From positions 43,312,101-43,376,100 of the forward strand of contig OX638371.1 in the NCBI GenBank assembly GCA_951812925.1: DNA of 64,000 nucleotides, read 5' to 3'. The notes beneath the pieces are model-generated. The model was given only the letters and a program-made list of their open reading frames with translations, was not told where the DNA came from and did not search any database. How positions within the stretch are numbered: position 1 is the stretch's first letter; each line of letters begins with the position of its first letter. Both the position numbers and the translations under genes were made by a program. The DNA comes from Calliopum simillimum (taxonomy: Eukaryota; Arthropoda; Insecta; Diptera; Lauxaniidae). Below are positions 54,786 through 64,000 of this stretch, in pieces.

Positions 54786-55515
54786 AGGAGTTTTTGACAT
54801 AAATTAAAAGATCTCCCAAATTTCAAGCTGAAATTCGCAAAGAAATCACCTACTGATTTTGCCGAGCTTAACCTTGAAATCTGCGTTCTTTATCATGCTT
54901 AAACGTGAGGTAGTACAAATAAAAATTTTTTTAGTTTTGGATGCAAAATATACGAAACAAAAATACCCAAAATCATACCATTACAAAAATTATAAAATAT
55001 ATAAAAACTGTCATATCTCCCACAAATTTCAGCTGATTTCATTTCAGAATATTACGATTGAAAGCTCTTGATTTTCTCTAAAGTCTCTTATCAAAATTTT
55101 AGGTATATTTTTAAACTAAAACATAAAAAAAGTCGTTTCTCCATGATATACCATTGTTTTTAACGAATTGCGCCCTCTAGCGGACAAACGTTTAGCCTTG
55201 GAATAGTGATTTGAAAACGAAACCGTAGTTAAACAGACACCCTACATTAATTGGGATCTAGAAAATTTATGTGACGCTTGTAACTTGAGATTTAGCAAAA
55301 AAACTGTTTTTTGAATCAAAAAAGTTAAACTTACAGAGGGCAAACTTTTTAGAGTGTACTGTAGAGTGTTGCGGAAAAATCTCAAAATGTAGAAATTTAC
55401 CCGTTTCAAAGATTTGAACTGAACTAATGACAATAATTTCGTGGTTTTTGAGGTGAGTCAAAAAAATTGTAAAAAACACTGATTTTTGCCGTTAAGAGCT
55501 TCATTTAAGCCCCTG
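54786..55515. repeat. Dispersed repeats after the LINE tail
   Basis: About 54990-55200 resembles 47640-47830 and the inverse of about 40500-40700. About 55220-55500 shows no recognised structure. No gene. Confidence 0.45.
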
Positions 55516-55715
55516 CACTATAGGTCAAAAAGCACTTTTTTCTGGCCAAAATCTATAACGTCCATATTTTCATGGTGACCAACTGTAAATGTAGTTTTTA
55601 TGTTGACTCTAGACTAAGAGAACAATTCCAAAAAAAATCTAAGCCATTGTACTACCGGGTCAAAAATGGTACGTAATAAATTTTCTGAGTTAATAACACA
55701 TCACGGCGTGCCTTA
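55516..55715 (+). repeat. Terminal fragment of the Transib-like family of 61.2-62.6 kb
   Basis: Begins CACTATAGGTCAAAA and follows, in inverse orientation, the right 190 bp of the element ending at 62552: 'gttgactctagactaagagaac', 'actaccgggtcaaaaatgg', 'cacgtaataaatt'-like. The other end is missing. Confidence 0.7.
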
Positions 55716-55718
55716 ACC

Positions 55719-56945
55719 CGTTTTAAATCGAACGTCGTAGCACATCAAATTTTTTTCCAGATTCTGTTTACTTATCGTTGAAATGACGTATACAAAAATT
55801 TTCACCTGTGACTCCTCGACTAAATTTTGAGATAATCCCTTTTCCAATTGGGGCATTTTCCCATACAAAAAAAATAAAAAATTTTTTCTACATTAAACAA
55901 AAATCAAAATAATCACATTCGATGTGTTTTGCGATGCTAAACGCGAATCCGACTTCAGAATTGCTCTATCGTGTATAGTTTTTGAGATATTCTAACCAAG
56001 AGACCAAAAAAAAAAATTATTTTTTTTGCCATTTTTTTAAGCTATATAACTATTTAACATATCATTTATTCGTTAAGTCTGGTTAAGGTACTTAAAGCCC
56101 CAATCTTTTTTATAATTTAAATTATGTTGATAAATTCATGTTCCTAAGAGATATCGTAGACCGAAATGTTGGAAAAACGCTTTTTTGTCTTTTTAGGTTA
56201 GGATATCTCTGAGGAAAAAAAGATATCAACATAATCTAAATTAGGTTCTAAAGTAAATGATAAGGACTTTCAAGTACTTAACCAGATATAACGAAATTAA
56301 AATATCTTTCACATTTTAAACATTTTCAACTACTTCTAAATTCAGCCGTTTGACACCACGAGTAAAAATTAAAAAAGATTTTCAGTGATAAAATGCATGT
56401 ATATTAGATATTAAAGTCACCAAAAATTTTTTATTGCAATGCAACGTACACTAAACATTAATTCTTGATTCAAGAAGAAAAAAAAAAAAAACTGTTCAAC
56501 TGTTCTGTATGTAGTGAACATTTTTTACGGCTGAATTTAGAAGTAGTCGGTTCGTTGAACATGTTTAAAATGTGAAAGTAATTTTAATTTCGTTAAATCT
56601 GGTAAAGTAGAGGAAAGTCCTAACCTTTGTCTTTAAAACCTAATTTAAATTATGATGATATCTTTTTTTTTTCCTCAGAGATACCCTAACCTAAAAAGAC
56701 AAAAAAGTGCAAAAAACCCGTTTTTCCAATATTTCGGTCTACGATATCTTTAAGAAAGATGAAGATATCAACATAATTTAAATAAGGTTTTTTTTTTATA
56801 TGGGAAAATGGCCCAACTAGAAAAGGGGTTATCTCAAAATTTAGTCTCGAGCGAAAAGTTTTTTATACATCATTTGAATGAAAAGTAGATAAACAGAATC
56901 TGGAAAAAAATTTCATGTGCTACGACGTTCGATTTAAAACGGGTT
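55719..56945. repeat. 1.2-kb palindromic element
   Basis: The outer arms 'acccgttttaaatcgaacg', 'tcgtagcacat' and 'ttccagattctgttta' at 55723-55772 are inverted at 56890-56941. Further arm matches continue through 'aaattttgagataa-cccttttc' and 'catttt-ccata'. The interior belongs to the family at 29.4-29.9 and 37.3-37.8 kb ('atatctctgaggaaaaaaagat', 'cctaacctaaaaagac'). The right end abuts the tail of the minus-strand LINE. Confidence 0.65.
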
Positions 56946-57027
56946 TTTATTTATTTATTATTTATTATTTAAAAGGCTCTAGATTGTACTGCGACCTAAA
57001 AGATCTTTTGTACAGCCTCTTTCCCTA

Positions 57028-57384
57028 TCAAAACAGTTCAAGACTATCTATAAAACTTGTTACTGCCATGGGATTAATGTCACCTGGATCTAAAATCTCA
57101 GCACCTAGGTACTTAATTCTGCGTCTAAACGCAGCAGGGCATGCACATAGCACATGCTCTGCTGTTTCCAATTCCTCTAAGCAGAGTCTGCAGGAATCAT
57201 CGTCTACCAGACCCATCTTTTTTAGGTGATAATTAAGTTTACAGTGACCTGTCATTATCTCACTGTACGTTTTTATATCTTTTCTGTTGAAATTTAAAAC
57301 AGCCTTAATATGTTTTGGATCGATCAGCCACTTCGCCTGTCGCATACCTTCTTTGGCTATCCAGTGATCGCAGAGGCTTTCCTA
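57028..57384 (-). pseudogene. LINE C-terminal Cys/His segment
   Basis: Directly in frame after the RNase H part but separated by TAG (57382-57384). It reads RQAKWLIDPKHIKAVLNF, YSEIMTGHCKLNYHLKKMGL and CRLCLEELETAEHVLCACPA, the zinc-finger-like end that follows RNase H in this LINE group (pattern C-x2-C ... H-x3-4-C). It ends at 57028, shortly before the LINE 3' tail. Confidence 0.8.
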
Positions 57385-58407
57385 TTCACATTCCCGTATT
57401 AAGTTATTTTTAAAACTGTTGTTTACTCCGCAGAAGGGTTCTGGGCCTACGAAAGTATTAAGTGCGCCCCTCTTGGCCAAGCAGTCTGCCCTTTCGTTGC
57501 CTTCATGCCCCTCGTGCTCTGGTATCCAAACTAGAGTAACTTTATTCCTCCTGGATAGGGCTTGAAGAAGTTCAAAACACTCCCAGACAAGCTTGGAGTG
57601 CATTGAAAAAGCCATTAGTGATTTTAGAGTTGCTTGGCTGTCCGAGTTAATGTATATGTCGGTGCCGGAAGTGCCCCTTCTTAGACATTCTCTAGCGCAC
57701 AACTCTAAAGCGTGGACCTCCGCCTGAAAAATAGAAGCTGTCTTTCCCATTGCAACTGCTTTCTGGAATCTTGGTCCCACAACTCCAGCTTCCGCGCTGC
57801 CATCTTCCATTTTGGACCCATCAGTGAACCATACCTGTGAGCCCTGTTTTACATTTATGTCCTTCCTCTTCCATTCAGCGCGGTCATTGATTACCACTTT
57901 GAATTTTCTAGAGAAAACAAATTTTTTACTTAACTTGTCGGAGACCGAACGGCATGGTGTGTCCCAGAATATATCCAGGATCTTGACATGTCCTGTTAGA
58001 TTGCCTTCTTTAAGTTGTTGTAAATGAGGTAGTCTGAGGGCCGCACAGGCTGCTTCCTTCTTAACCATAAGGTGAAGAGGGGTGAGACCTGTAAGCATGC
58101 CTAGAGCTACAGTCGGGCACGTCCTTAGTGCCCCTGTAATATCCAAGCAGGCTATCCTGAAGATCTTGTTTAGTTTATTCTGAGCCTTTACTTGGTCTAC
58201 CTTTGGCCACCATGCTAATGCAGCATAATTGATTATTGGTACGGTGATAGTTTTATAGGACCATGCCATCATTTTTGGCCGTAGTCCCCATGTTTTACCA
58301 TATAGCCTTTGACAAGCATATGTTATTCTTAAGGCTTTATTTATTATGTATGATAGATGACTATTCCAAGTTAGACTTTTATCTAGGATTACTCCTAGAT
58401 ATTTCAT
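57385..58407 (-). pseudogene. LINE RT thumb and RNase H part
   Basis: One open frame of about 340 codons. It starts MKYLGVILDKSLTWNSHL (end of reverse transcriptase) and continues through a connection with AALAWWPKV and LTGLTPLHLM. RNase H follows with VWFTDGSK (D), ASIFQAEVHALELCA (E), YINSDSQATLKSL (D) and LVWIPEHEGHEGNERADCLAKRG (H/D region; PEH where PGH is usual). The frame ends at TAG 57382-57384. Domains are intact here, but upstream parts are out of frame. Confidence 0.88.
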
Positions 58408-58929
58408 CTCCTCGGAAACACCGTTAGTACCTTTTCCCCCAGACTTAAAGCTTTCAGGTTTAGCTTCCTCTTCCGGGTAAAGGGCACCAGTGTGGTTTTA
58501 CTAGGGCTAATTTCGAGTCCTTTCTCTCGACACCAGCCTAGAGCTAGTTGCATTCGTTCAGTTACGGTAGAGTCAAACTTGCCTCTAACCATAATAATCA
58601 GATCGTCAGCATGTTTTACCATATAGCCTTTGACAAGCATATGTTATTCTTAAGGCTTTATTTATTATGTATGATAGATGACTATTCTAAGTTAGACTTT
58701 AATCTAGGATTACTCCTAGATATTTCATCTCCTCGGAAACTGTTAGTACCTTTTCCCCCAGACTTAAAGCTTTCAGGTTTAGCTTCCTCTTCCGGGTAAA
58801 GGGCATTAGTGTGGTTTTACTAGGGTTAATTTCGAGTCCTTTCTCTCGACACCAGCCTAGAGCTATTTAGTTGCATTCGTTATGGTAGAGTCAAACTTGC
58901 CTCTAACCATAATAATCAGATCGTCAGCA
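58289..58929 (-). repeat. Tandem duplication (about 320 bp twice) inside the LINE
   Basis: 58289-58609 and 58610-58929 are near-identical (start phrase 'catgttttaccatatagcc', end phrase 'ataataatcagatcgtcagc'). They differ by a few substitutions and small indels, including loss of 'accg' and gain of 'tatt'. Each copy encodes the FADDLIIMVRGKF region through KYLGVI of the reverse transcriptase. The junction changes QGFADD into KHADD in the second copy along the minus strand. Confidence 0.9.
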
Positions 58930-59117
58930 AAGCCTTGGACCTCGAATTTGTGATCATCGAGAATTTCTAGTAGTTCGTCGTTGACTAGTATCCATAAGAG
59001 CGGTGACAGTACACCTTCCTGGGGGCAACCTTTAGTTGTCCTTACAATTAGTCTTTCTGTGCCCGCTTCAGAGATGACTGTCCTAATTTTAAGCATGTTG
59101 AGGACCCAATAGTCCGG
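58930..59117 (-). pseudogene. LINE reverse transcriptase, middle part
   Basis: The minus strand reads LNMLKIRTVISEAGTERLIV, then TKGCPQEGVLSPLLWILVND and EVQGFADD, which continues into the duplicated block. These correspond to RT motifs B (GCPQEGVLSPLLW; usually QGG) and C (FADD). The upstream RT part is separated by the palindromic insertion. Confidence 0.82.
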
Positions 59118-59813
59118 GAGCCGGCAATACTAAAAGTGCCGTCATCGCGGATTCTGAAATTTTTAATGCAAAATGGTAGTTTACACTAAGACGAATAAGA
59201 AAAGCTTGGTCAGCATGGTTGTAGCCTGGCAGAAATATTTTTAAATGGTTTTTGAATTATTGAATTTTCGGAATGTTTTGCCGTCATCGCGGATTTTGAT
59301 CAATCTTAATATTAATCGACGGTAAGTTTTATAACCATTCAGAAAAAATCCGGCAGACCAATTTTTTTCTGCCGAAAATGACCGGCAGAGCCATTTTAAT
59401 GGTGGGTGCAATTTCTCTGTTATCACGGAAATTTGTTTTTTTTTTTTTAATTTACGTGTTTTAATGTCAAATTTAAAAATATCTTGGTATGCGAGCTTAG
59501 AAACTGCCGGAAGTACCCACTGTCGCACCATTAAAATAGGTCTGCCGGTCATTTTCGGCAAAAAAAAATTTGGTCGGCCGGATTTTTTCTGAATGGTTAT
59601 GAAATTTACCATCGATTAATATTAAGATTGATCAAAATCCGCGATGACGGCAAAACATTCCGAAAATTTAATAATTCGAAAACCATTTAAAAATATTTCT
59701 GCCAGGCTACAATCATGCTGACCAAGCTTTTCTTATTCGTCTTAGTGTAAACTACCATTTTGCATTAAAAATTTCAGAATCCGCGATGACGGCACTTTTA
59801 GTATTGCCGGCTC
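59118..59813. mobile_element. Palindromic element inside the LINE reverse transcriptase
   Basis: The arms of about 300 bp are near-identical inverted repeats starting GAGCCGGCAATACTAAAAGT and continuing through 'gccgtcatcgcggattctg', 'gcttggtcagcatg', 'gaatgttttgccgtcatcgc' and 'accattcagaaaaaatccgg'. The centre is near 59465. It separates RT motif A (SIDIQGAFDN) from motif B. No clear target duplication was found. Confidence 0.85.
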
Positions 59814-60144
59814 CTCGCCTACAATCAATGATCATTTCGAGTATTCCCTTTCTAATCAGTGATTCCTCAATTGACTTTAAAGACGTGTTGTCAAAGGCTC
59901 CCTGTATGTCAATAGATGAACAGAGGGCTACTTCCTTGTCCCGTAAAGCCTTCTCGATTTTAATCGTGAGGCTATGTATGGCGGTTTCAGTCGATTTACC
60001 CGATTGGTAAGCATATTGTTCAGGATGTAGAGGTGCAGCTACAAGGTACACACTTCTGAGATACTGATCTAAAATGTTTTCCTTTGTTTTTAGAAGAAAT
60101 GAGGTTAGACTTATAGGCCGATAGGCTTTGGGCGTGTGGTCCGC
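59814..60144 (-). pseudogene. LINE reverse transcriptase, motif A part
   Basis: After the stop at 60145-60147 the minus-strand frame continues with KAYRPISLTSFLLKT, LHPEQYAYQSGKSTETAIHS and CSSIDIQGAFDNTSLKSIEE, up to the palindrome. The ADHTPKAYRP junction lacks the preceding conserved block usually found after LPEE-W, so a small deletion is inferred. Confidence 0.82.
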
Positions 60145-60760
60145 CTATTCTTCAGGTAGTGTTCCTAGTTCTAGGCTTAGCCTAAAGATATTAGTTAGAG
60201 TAGGTGCCAGTATATCTATACCTTTCTGCAATAGACAAGGTTGAATATTATCTGCCCCAGGAGATTTAAATGGGTTAAAAGTGGAGACTGCCCATTTAAC
60301 TTTTTCAATGGTAAAAATTCTACGAGCTAAGGAGAAACTCCGTCTGGTAGCCACCAGGAATTTTGTATCCCTAGTTGGTTCACAAGACTCTTCGCTCCTA
60401 ACACAGCCTGGGAAATGTGTGTCCAGTAGTAGCTGTCCAGTTTCCTCTGGGCTTTCCGTATAATCCCCATTTGCCCTTTTAAGTGTTGAAAGGCCGTTTG
60501 AGTGGTCTTTTATAAAGGACTTTTGGAGTCTTGTAGCTGTTGGGAGTAACTCAATCCCCTCACAGTACTCTCTCCATGATGCCCTTTTTGACTTTCTCAG
60601 CTCTTTGTTGTAGTCTGTTAGGGCAATTCTATATACTGCCCAAACCCCGTTGGATTTAGCCCTATTAAAGAGTTGACGAGCTTTCAGCCGCAGCTTATCC
60701 AACTCCCCGCTCCACCAGGGGACGTTACGAGAACGTCTTTTAACTTTTTAACGTTGGCGT
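60145..60760 (-). pseudogene. LINE inter-domain and start of reverse transcriptase
   Basis: Reads PWWSGELDKLRLKARQLFN, YNKELRKSKRASWREYCEGI and KVKWAVSTFNPFKSPGADNI (RT motif 0/1: SPGADNIQP), ending LGTLPEE at a stop (60145-60147). It is typical of I/LOA-group ORF2 between endonuclease and RT. Confidence 0.85.
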
Positions 60761-60990
60761 CGCAGCACACCACCCACTGGAGGTTTTTGCTGTGGCAGTA
60801 CTCCGTGAGCTGCTTTAGCTCGTTGGTTACCGCCTCCTCCGAGTCGCCCGGAAGGTAGAGTGAAGCTAAGATGATGTTCTTCCTCCCTCTGGCACTAGGC
60901 ACTTCTGCCTGCACCGCCACCAGGTCCCTTTGGATGCGCTCTGAAATGGGAAGAAATTTAAAGTTCACATGTTTTTGTCGAAAGGCCGTT
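60684..60990 (-). pseudogene. LINE endonuclease remnant
   Basis: Reads FKFLPISERIQRDLVAVQAE, RKNIILASLYLPGDSEEAV and LQWVVCCDAN, the middle of an AP-type endonuclease. Right after CCDAN (where the catalytic N-x-H block should follow) the sequence jumps to VKKLKDVLV and then the P-WW-SG segment. The last third of the endonuclease has therefore been deleted. The N-terminus is also out of frame or lost. Confidence 0.82.
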
Positions 60991-61179
60991 TACGAGGCCT
61001 TTAGAAGCTCATGGCTGCTGGATGGCTACGAAAGCCAGACACTTTTCGTCCACCATGGCGCTGAGCTTGTAGGAAGCTGCTGTTGCCCGGTGGAGGTTGA
61101 TTTGGAGGCACTTAAGTTGCCTCCAACTGGTGGGGTCTGCAAGGTGTTGGGAGTGGGGAGTGTGGTACTTCGCCCAGCG

Positions 61180-62552
61180 CACTCTAGGTCAAAAGGCACA
61201 CTTTTATGGGCAAAATTAATTTTTTTTTTTTTACAAGTGTTGCTATTGAGTTTTTGTTGATGCAGTGTAACGGAGAATACTTCAATACAAATAAAAGTGT
61301 TTTTGTTTTGGGGTAAAATAATGTTCCGTTTCTCAGCGATGTGTCAAAGTTGATGCATTTACATTTTACTGAGATAACTCAAAAAAGTCGTGATTTTAGC
61401 TCTTTTTCTCAATCAATAAAAAGTAATTAAAATAATTTGTTTCTTTCTAAAATAAAAATTAATGATGTTATATACAATGCAATGTAGTTCAAAACATTTA
61501 AATATATTTTGGTTTTCTGTGGAAAAATTTAAAATTCAAATTAGACCCCTGACTTTTAGTATTTTTTTTAAATTTTGAACTTCGTGTAAGCTTTTAAAAT
61601 TTTGTTGGAATTTGTTAGTCCTAAGAAACCCAAAACTAGTAAGACGGTTCTTTTGTTAATGTTATTTAGAAATATAGACGCCCAATTTTGCCCGATTTTT
61701 TTTTAATGAATTTTTTTGTCTGGTAACTTTTTTTCCGTAATTCCGATTTATTCGAAGTCTGGTTGCAAAAGACAGACGAAAAAGAAGAAGCTGTTTTTCA
61801 ATTTCTTATTAAAAAATACTGAAGATACCACTAGAACAAGTAACTTGCGTAAAAGTGCGCAGAATTTTTGCATTAGGTTTTAAAAAAAATAGAGATATTT
61901 GAGGTTAATATACGAAAAATTAGTACTTTTGTTACTTTTGAGTGTAGTTGTAGACTGCACAAAATTTTTTTATTTTTTTTTGCATAATTCATTATTGAGT
62001 ACCACTTTTTACCTTCAAAACGATAACAATACTTTCTTCAAAAGTTATTGCAGATTTAAGATGGTATCATGATTCAAGATGTCATGATATGTCCTCTTAA
62101 ATCGGCCATAACTTTTAAAGGAAGTAATGTATGGCATTTTTTAAGGGCTCATTTTGAAGAAACACAATAGAACTATGTGATACATTTAGTAAAAAAAAAT
62201 AATGAAGATTTTGTGCAGTTTGCATCGAACCTCAAAAATAGCCATTTTTCATGAGTTTGACCTCAAATATCTTCAAATCCTGAAGTGGTGGGTCAATTTT
62301 GACCTCGGATTCGGATTCAACACGTGGAGTTACTTCGGAAATGCTTAAAAACAAAACCTTGTTGGTATGTGTTATTTATTTAGAGAATTTATTACGTGCC
62401 ATTTTTGACCCGGTAGTCCAAGGGTTAAGATTTTTTCCAGAATTGTTCTTTTAGTCTAGAGTCAACATAAGGACTACATTTAAAGTCGGTATCCATGATA
62501 ATATGGACTTTATGAATTTTTGCCAAAAAAGTGTGCCTTTTGACCTATAGTG
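61180..62552. mobile_element. Transib-like non-autonomous element inside LINE
   Basis: The ends CACTCTAGGTCAAAAGGCAC and (inverse) CACTATAGGTCAAAAGGCAC continue similar for about ten further bases. They are flanked by a perfect 5-bp duplication CAGCG (61175-61179, 62553-62557). Removing it joins two parts of a Pro/Thr/Ser-rich stretch of the LINE ORF1 region. The interior folds on itself (about 62010-62170) and is shared with 30855-31275 and 55516-55715. No transposase. Confidence 0.75.
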
Positions 62553-62636
62553 CAGCGGTTGTACTCCTAGCCGGTGGTGCACTCGCGGCTGTTGATGTTA
62601 AGGGGCGATCATCCTGTGCACTCTCCCCTTTTTGTC

Positions 62637-63673
62637 TGTTCTCAACCATAGAAATCTTTATGTCCCAGCTTTTCGACCTTTTCGGCTGATGAGGGGTCCA
62701 GAGCAACTACGAGCTCCACGTGCTCGACCTTCTGAACTCTGTTCAGCACCCGCCAATCACCCAGACAAACGTCCGGATTCTGGGCCTTTACTTGACCCAG
62801 AATTCGTTCGTTTATCCAGTTGCTTGAGCCCGGGAAGTAGCCGATGAAGATTTGGCTTTTGGCACTTCTGCCTCGTCCATTACCTTCAATTTAGCGCCTT
62901 CCCAAGGCTCAAAAGCTGGTGCTAAAGCCTTTAACCAGGCTACAGTTACGTCATCAAGACAATTGAAGACCAGCCAACCAGGCTTGATACTGCAGCCTGC
63001 AAAATGGGGTCTCACCGGGCCATCCCTGTCGTCATAAACACCTTGTAGGATGCAGTTTTGCACCGCTACAATTTGTTCATGGGACCATATGCCCTGCAGA
63101 AAGTCGGCAGGCATAATGCCCACCTTCTTTGAAATAACCGCCTCCGCTAAGGTGGGCTTTGAGCTCTGAACTCCCGTGGGAATACTCTGCTCAGCCTCCT
63201 TCTCGGAAATGGTGCTGTTCCTGCCTCCAGATCCGCTTTGAGGAGCAAATCGCTTCACCGACCTAACAGGGGACGTCGGTGAGGTGCTGTTTGAGCGTCC
63301 GGGCTTGATGCCAGCCGTTGAACCCGGAGATCAAGGTTTTGAGTCTCTTGCGCCCGGCACCAGACAGCTTCACCTTCGCCCTTATTTGAGGCTCCTTGAC
63401 CGGGGCCAAGGAGTAAGCGGTGTGGTCAGACTGGGGCGAACTTAGGAGCATACGCTCCTGGTCCGAGGAGATGGATGCCCCCTCACCCAAATCTTGAGTG
63501 AGTGCCGCATTCTCCCCCCCTGGACCACCAGTAAGGAAACCTAGTACCCTATCCGGGAAGCCGTCGCAATCCATAGAGTCAATAGCCTCGGAACCATGTG
63601 CTCCGTCAGCTAGTGAAAGGTTACTAAGGCTATTCAAAGCCTCATTATGCACTTTTGTTGGTGTGCAGTCCAT
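62637..63673 (-). pseudogene. LINE ORF1 (gag-like, DUF4780-like domain), frameshifted
   Basis: The start ATG at 63671-63673 gives MDCTPTKVHNEALNSL, then an acidic Ser-rich region and KVKLSGAGRKRLKTLISG. A frameshift near 63330 moves the reading into GIKPGRSNSTSPTSP and KRFAPQSGSG. The domain proper follows: MPADFLQGIWSHEQIVAVQN, RPHFAGCSIKPGWLVFNCLD and WLKALAPAFEPWEGAKLKV. Another frameshift near 62830 leads to LGQVKAQNPDVCLGDWRVLN, ELVVALDPSSAEKVEKLG and DFYG, then a stop. The GC-rich codon use contrasts with the surrounding A+T-rich DNA. I recall this domain type from ORF1 proteins of dipteran LINEs. Confidence 0.75.
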
Positions 63674-63674
63674 T

Positions 63675-63794
63675 GTTTTTTTATTTATTTATTTATTTGA
63701 GTCTTTGAATAATAACAACCCTTACAGACTAGAACAAATTGAAATTAAACATATGAAAATAATTGATATAAACTTAAATACAATGAAAATTTAA
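63675..63794 (-). other. 3' untranslated region and TAAA tail of a second LINE
   Basis: The minus strand ends in repeated TAAA (plus-strand tttatttatttatttatt at about 63680-63698), immediately next to the ATG of the neighbouring LINE ORF1. The two LINEs are joined head to tail. Confidence 0.65.
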
Positions 63795-64000
63795 TTAAGC
63801 TGAGAGCCTTAGCAATATAGATTTAAATTGAGCTTTATTCAGACAAAAATCAATTGAAATATCTTTATATAATTTATTTAACAATAAAAGAGTTCTATTA
63901 ATGGGCTCATTTATGGCATAGTTCGACCTGTGACATTTAATATAAAAATAATCAGAAGATCGTAAAGCCCTAGAGGGAATGTTAAAAGCTATTAGCTGTA
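63795..64000 (-). pseudogene. LINE ORF2 C-terminus (partial, runs off the window)
   Basis: The minus-strand frame reads FNIPSRALRSSDYFYIKCHR, then NYAINEPINRTLLLLNKLYK and KAQFKSILLRLSA before TAA (63795-63797). This matches the characteristic ending of Jockey/CR1-like ORF2 proteins (R-x4-Y then N-x-P-x-R and a terminal F-x-L helix). The upstream part lies beyond the window, so intactness is unknown. Confidence 0.7.

Larger units (their letters stand above)
56946..63673 (-). mobile_element. RNase-H-type LINE (LOA/R1-like group), heavily damaged
   Basis: On the minus strand, ORF1, endonuclease, reverse transcriptase, RNase H and C-terminal domain follow in normal order and end in an (AATAAA)-like tail of TAAA/TAA repeats at about 56946-56970. 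Damage comprises a Transib-like insertion (61180-62552), loss of most of the endonuclease (near 60760), a deletion in the reverse transcriptase (near 60145), a palindromic insertion (59118-59813), a 320-bp tandem duplication (58289-58929) and several frameshifts. The 5' end coincides with the tail of another LINE at about 63675. Confidence 0.85.

Noticed and set aside
62632..63794. Plus-strand open frames
   Set aside because: They are antisense to the GC-rich minus-strand LINE ORF1.

Overview
This window looks like intergenic, transposon-saturated DNA from a higher dipteran, most plausibly a tephritid-type fruit fly. The grounds are: strong A+T bias; very short GT..AG introns (53-67 bp) in every gene-like unit that has introns; mauritiana-like mariner, DD41D mariner, PIF/Harbinger, hAT-type, Transib-like, Jockey-type and RNase-H-bearing LINE sequences; dispersed fly-type repeats containing the 'cagacggacatggctatatcgactcag'-like tract (about 45545-45595; degraded inverse copy about 10070-10130); and a captured fragment that reads as fly Neuroglian. 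I found no intact ordinary host gene, no tRNA, no rRNA and no CRISPR. No bacterial-style operon, promoter or terminator annotation applies.

Layout. 1-4.0 kb: dispersed repeats plus a Transib-like element (1159-2164). 4.0-7.7 kb: an apparently intact PIF/Harbinger element with two convergent, intron-bearing genes: a Myb/zeste-like DNA-binding protein (+) whose start codon is split by an intron, and a DDE transposase (-) in three exons. 7.7-14.9 kb: mostly unclassified repeats, one orphan exon coding for a two-helix membrane segment, and some possibly single-copy DNA. 14.9-17.8 kb: an array of about 115-bp units holding a hAT-type insertion (14985-17157) that itself holds a decayed DD41D mariner (15278-16546). 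18-25.5 kb: several small inverted-repeat elements and repeat clusters. 25.7-26.95 kb: a 3' LINE fragment with RNase H. 27-35 kb: copies of the same palindromic families seen further on, plus two short MITEs. 35.2-40.2 kb: a mauritiana-like mariner with one nonsense codon, whose right inverted repeat is split by a 3.6-kb foldback element. 40.9-45.1 kb: a tandem array and a long-inverted-repeat element that carries two further insertions. 45.6-47.5 kb: a 1.9-kb near-palindrome. 47.9-54.8 kb: a Jockey-type LINE with an open 877-codon ORF2, its ORF1 split by a 3.5-kb TA-flanked element that contains a decayed Neuroglian gene fragment with introns. 55.5-57 kb: more palindromes. 56.95-63.7 kb: a heavily damaged RNase-H-type LINE on the minus strand, with its own insertions, deletions and a 320-bp tandem duplication. 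63.7-64 kb: the 3' end of another LINE.

The most informative property is nesting. In at least six places the inner element can be removed with its target duplication and the flanking sequence becomes continuous again (array units, mariner inverted repeat, LINE reading frame, dispersed repeats), which gives a relative insertion order. Many elements are foldbacks with arms of hundreds of bases, and several families (the 38.1-39.9 kb palindrome, the Transib-like family, the 46-49 kb palindromes) recur within the window. The strongest leads are the intact Harbinger pair and the transposon-borne Neuroglian fragment.
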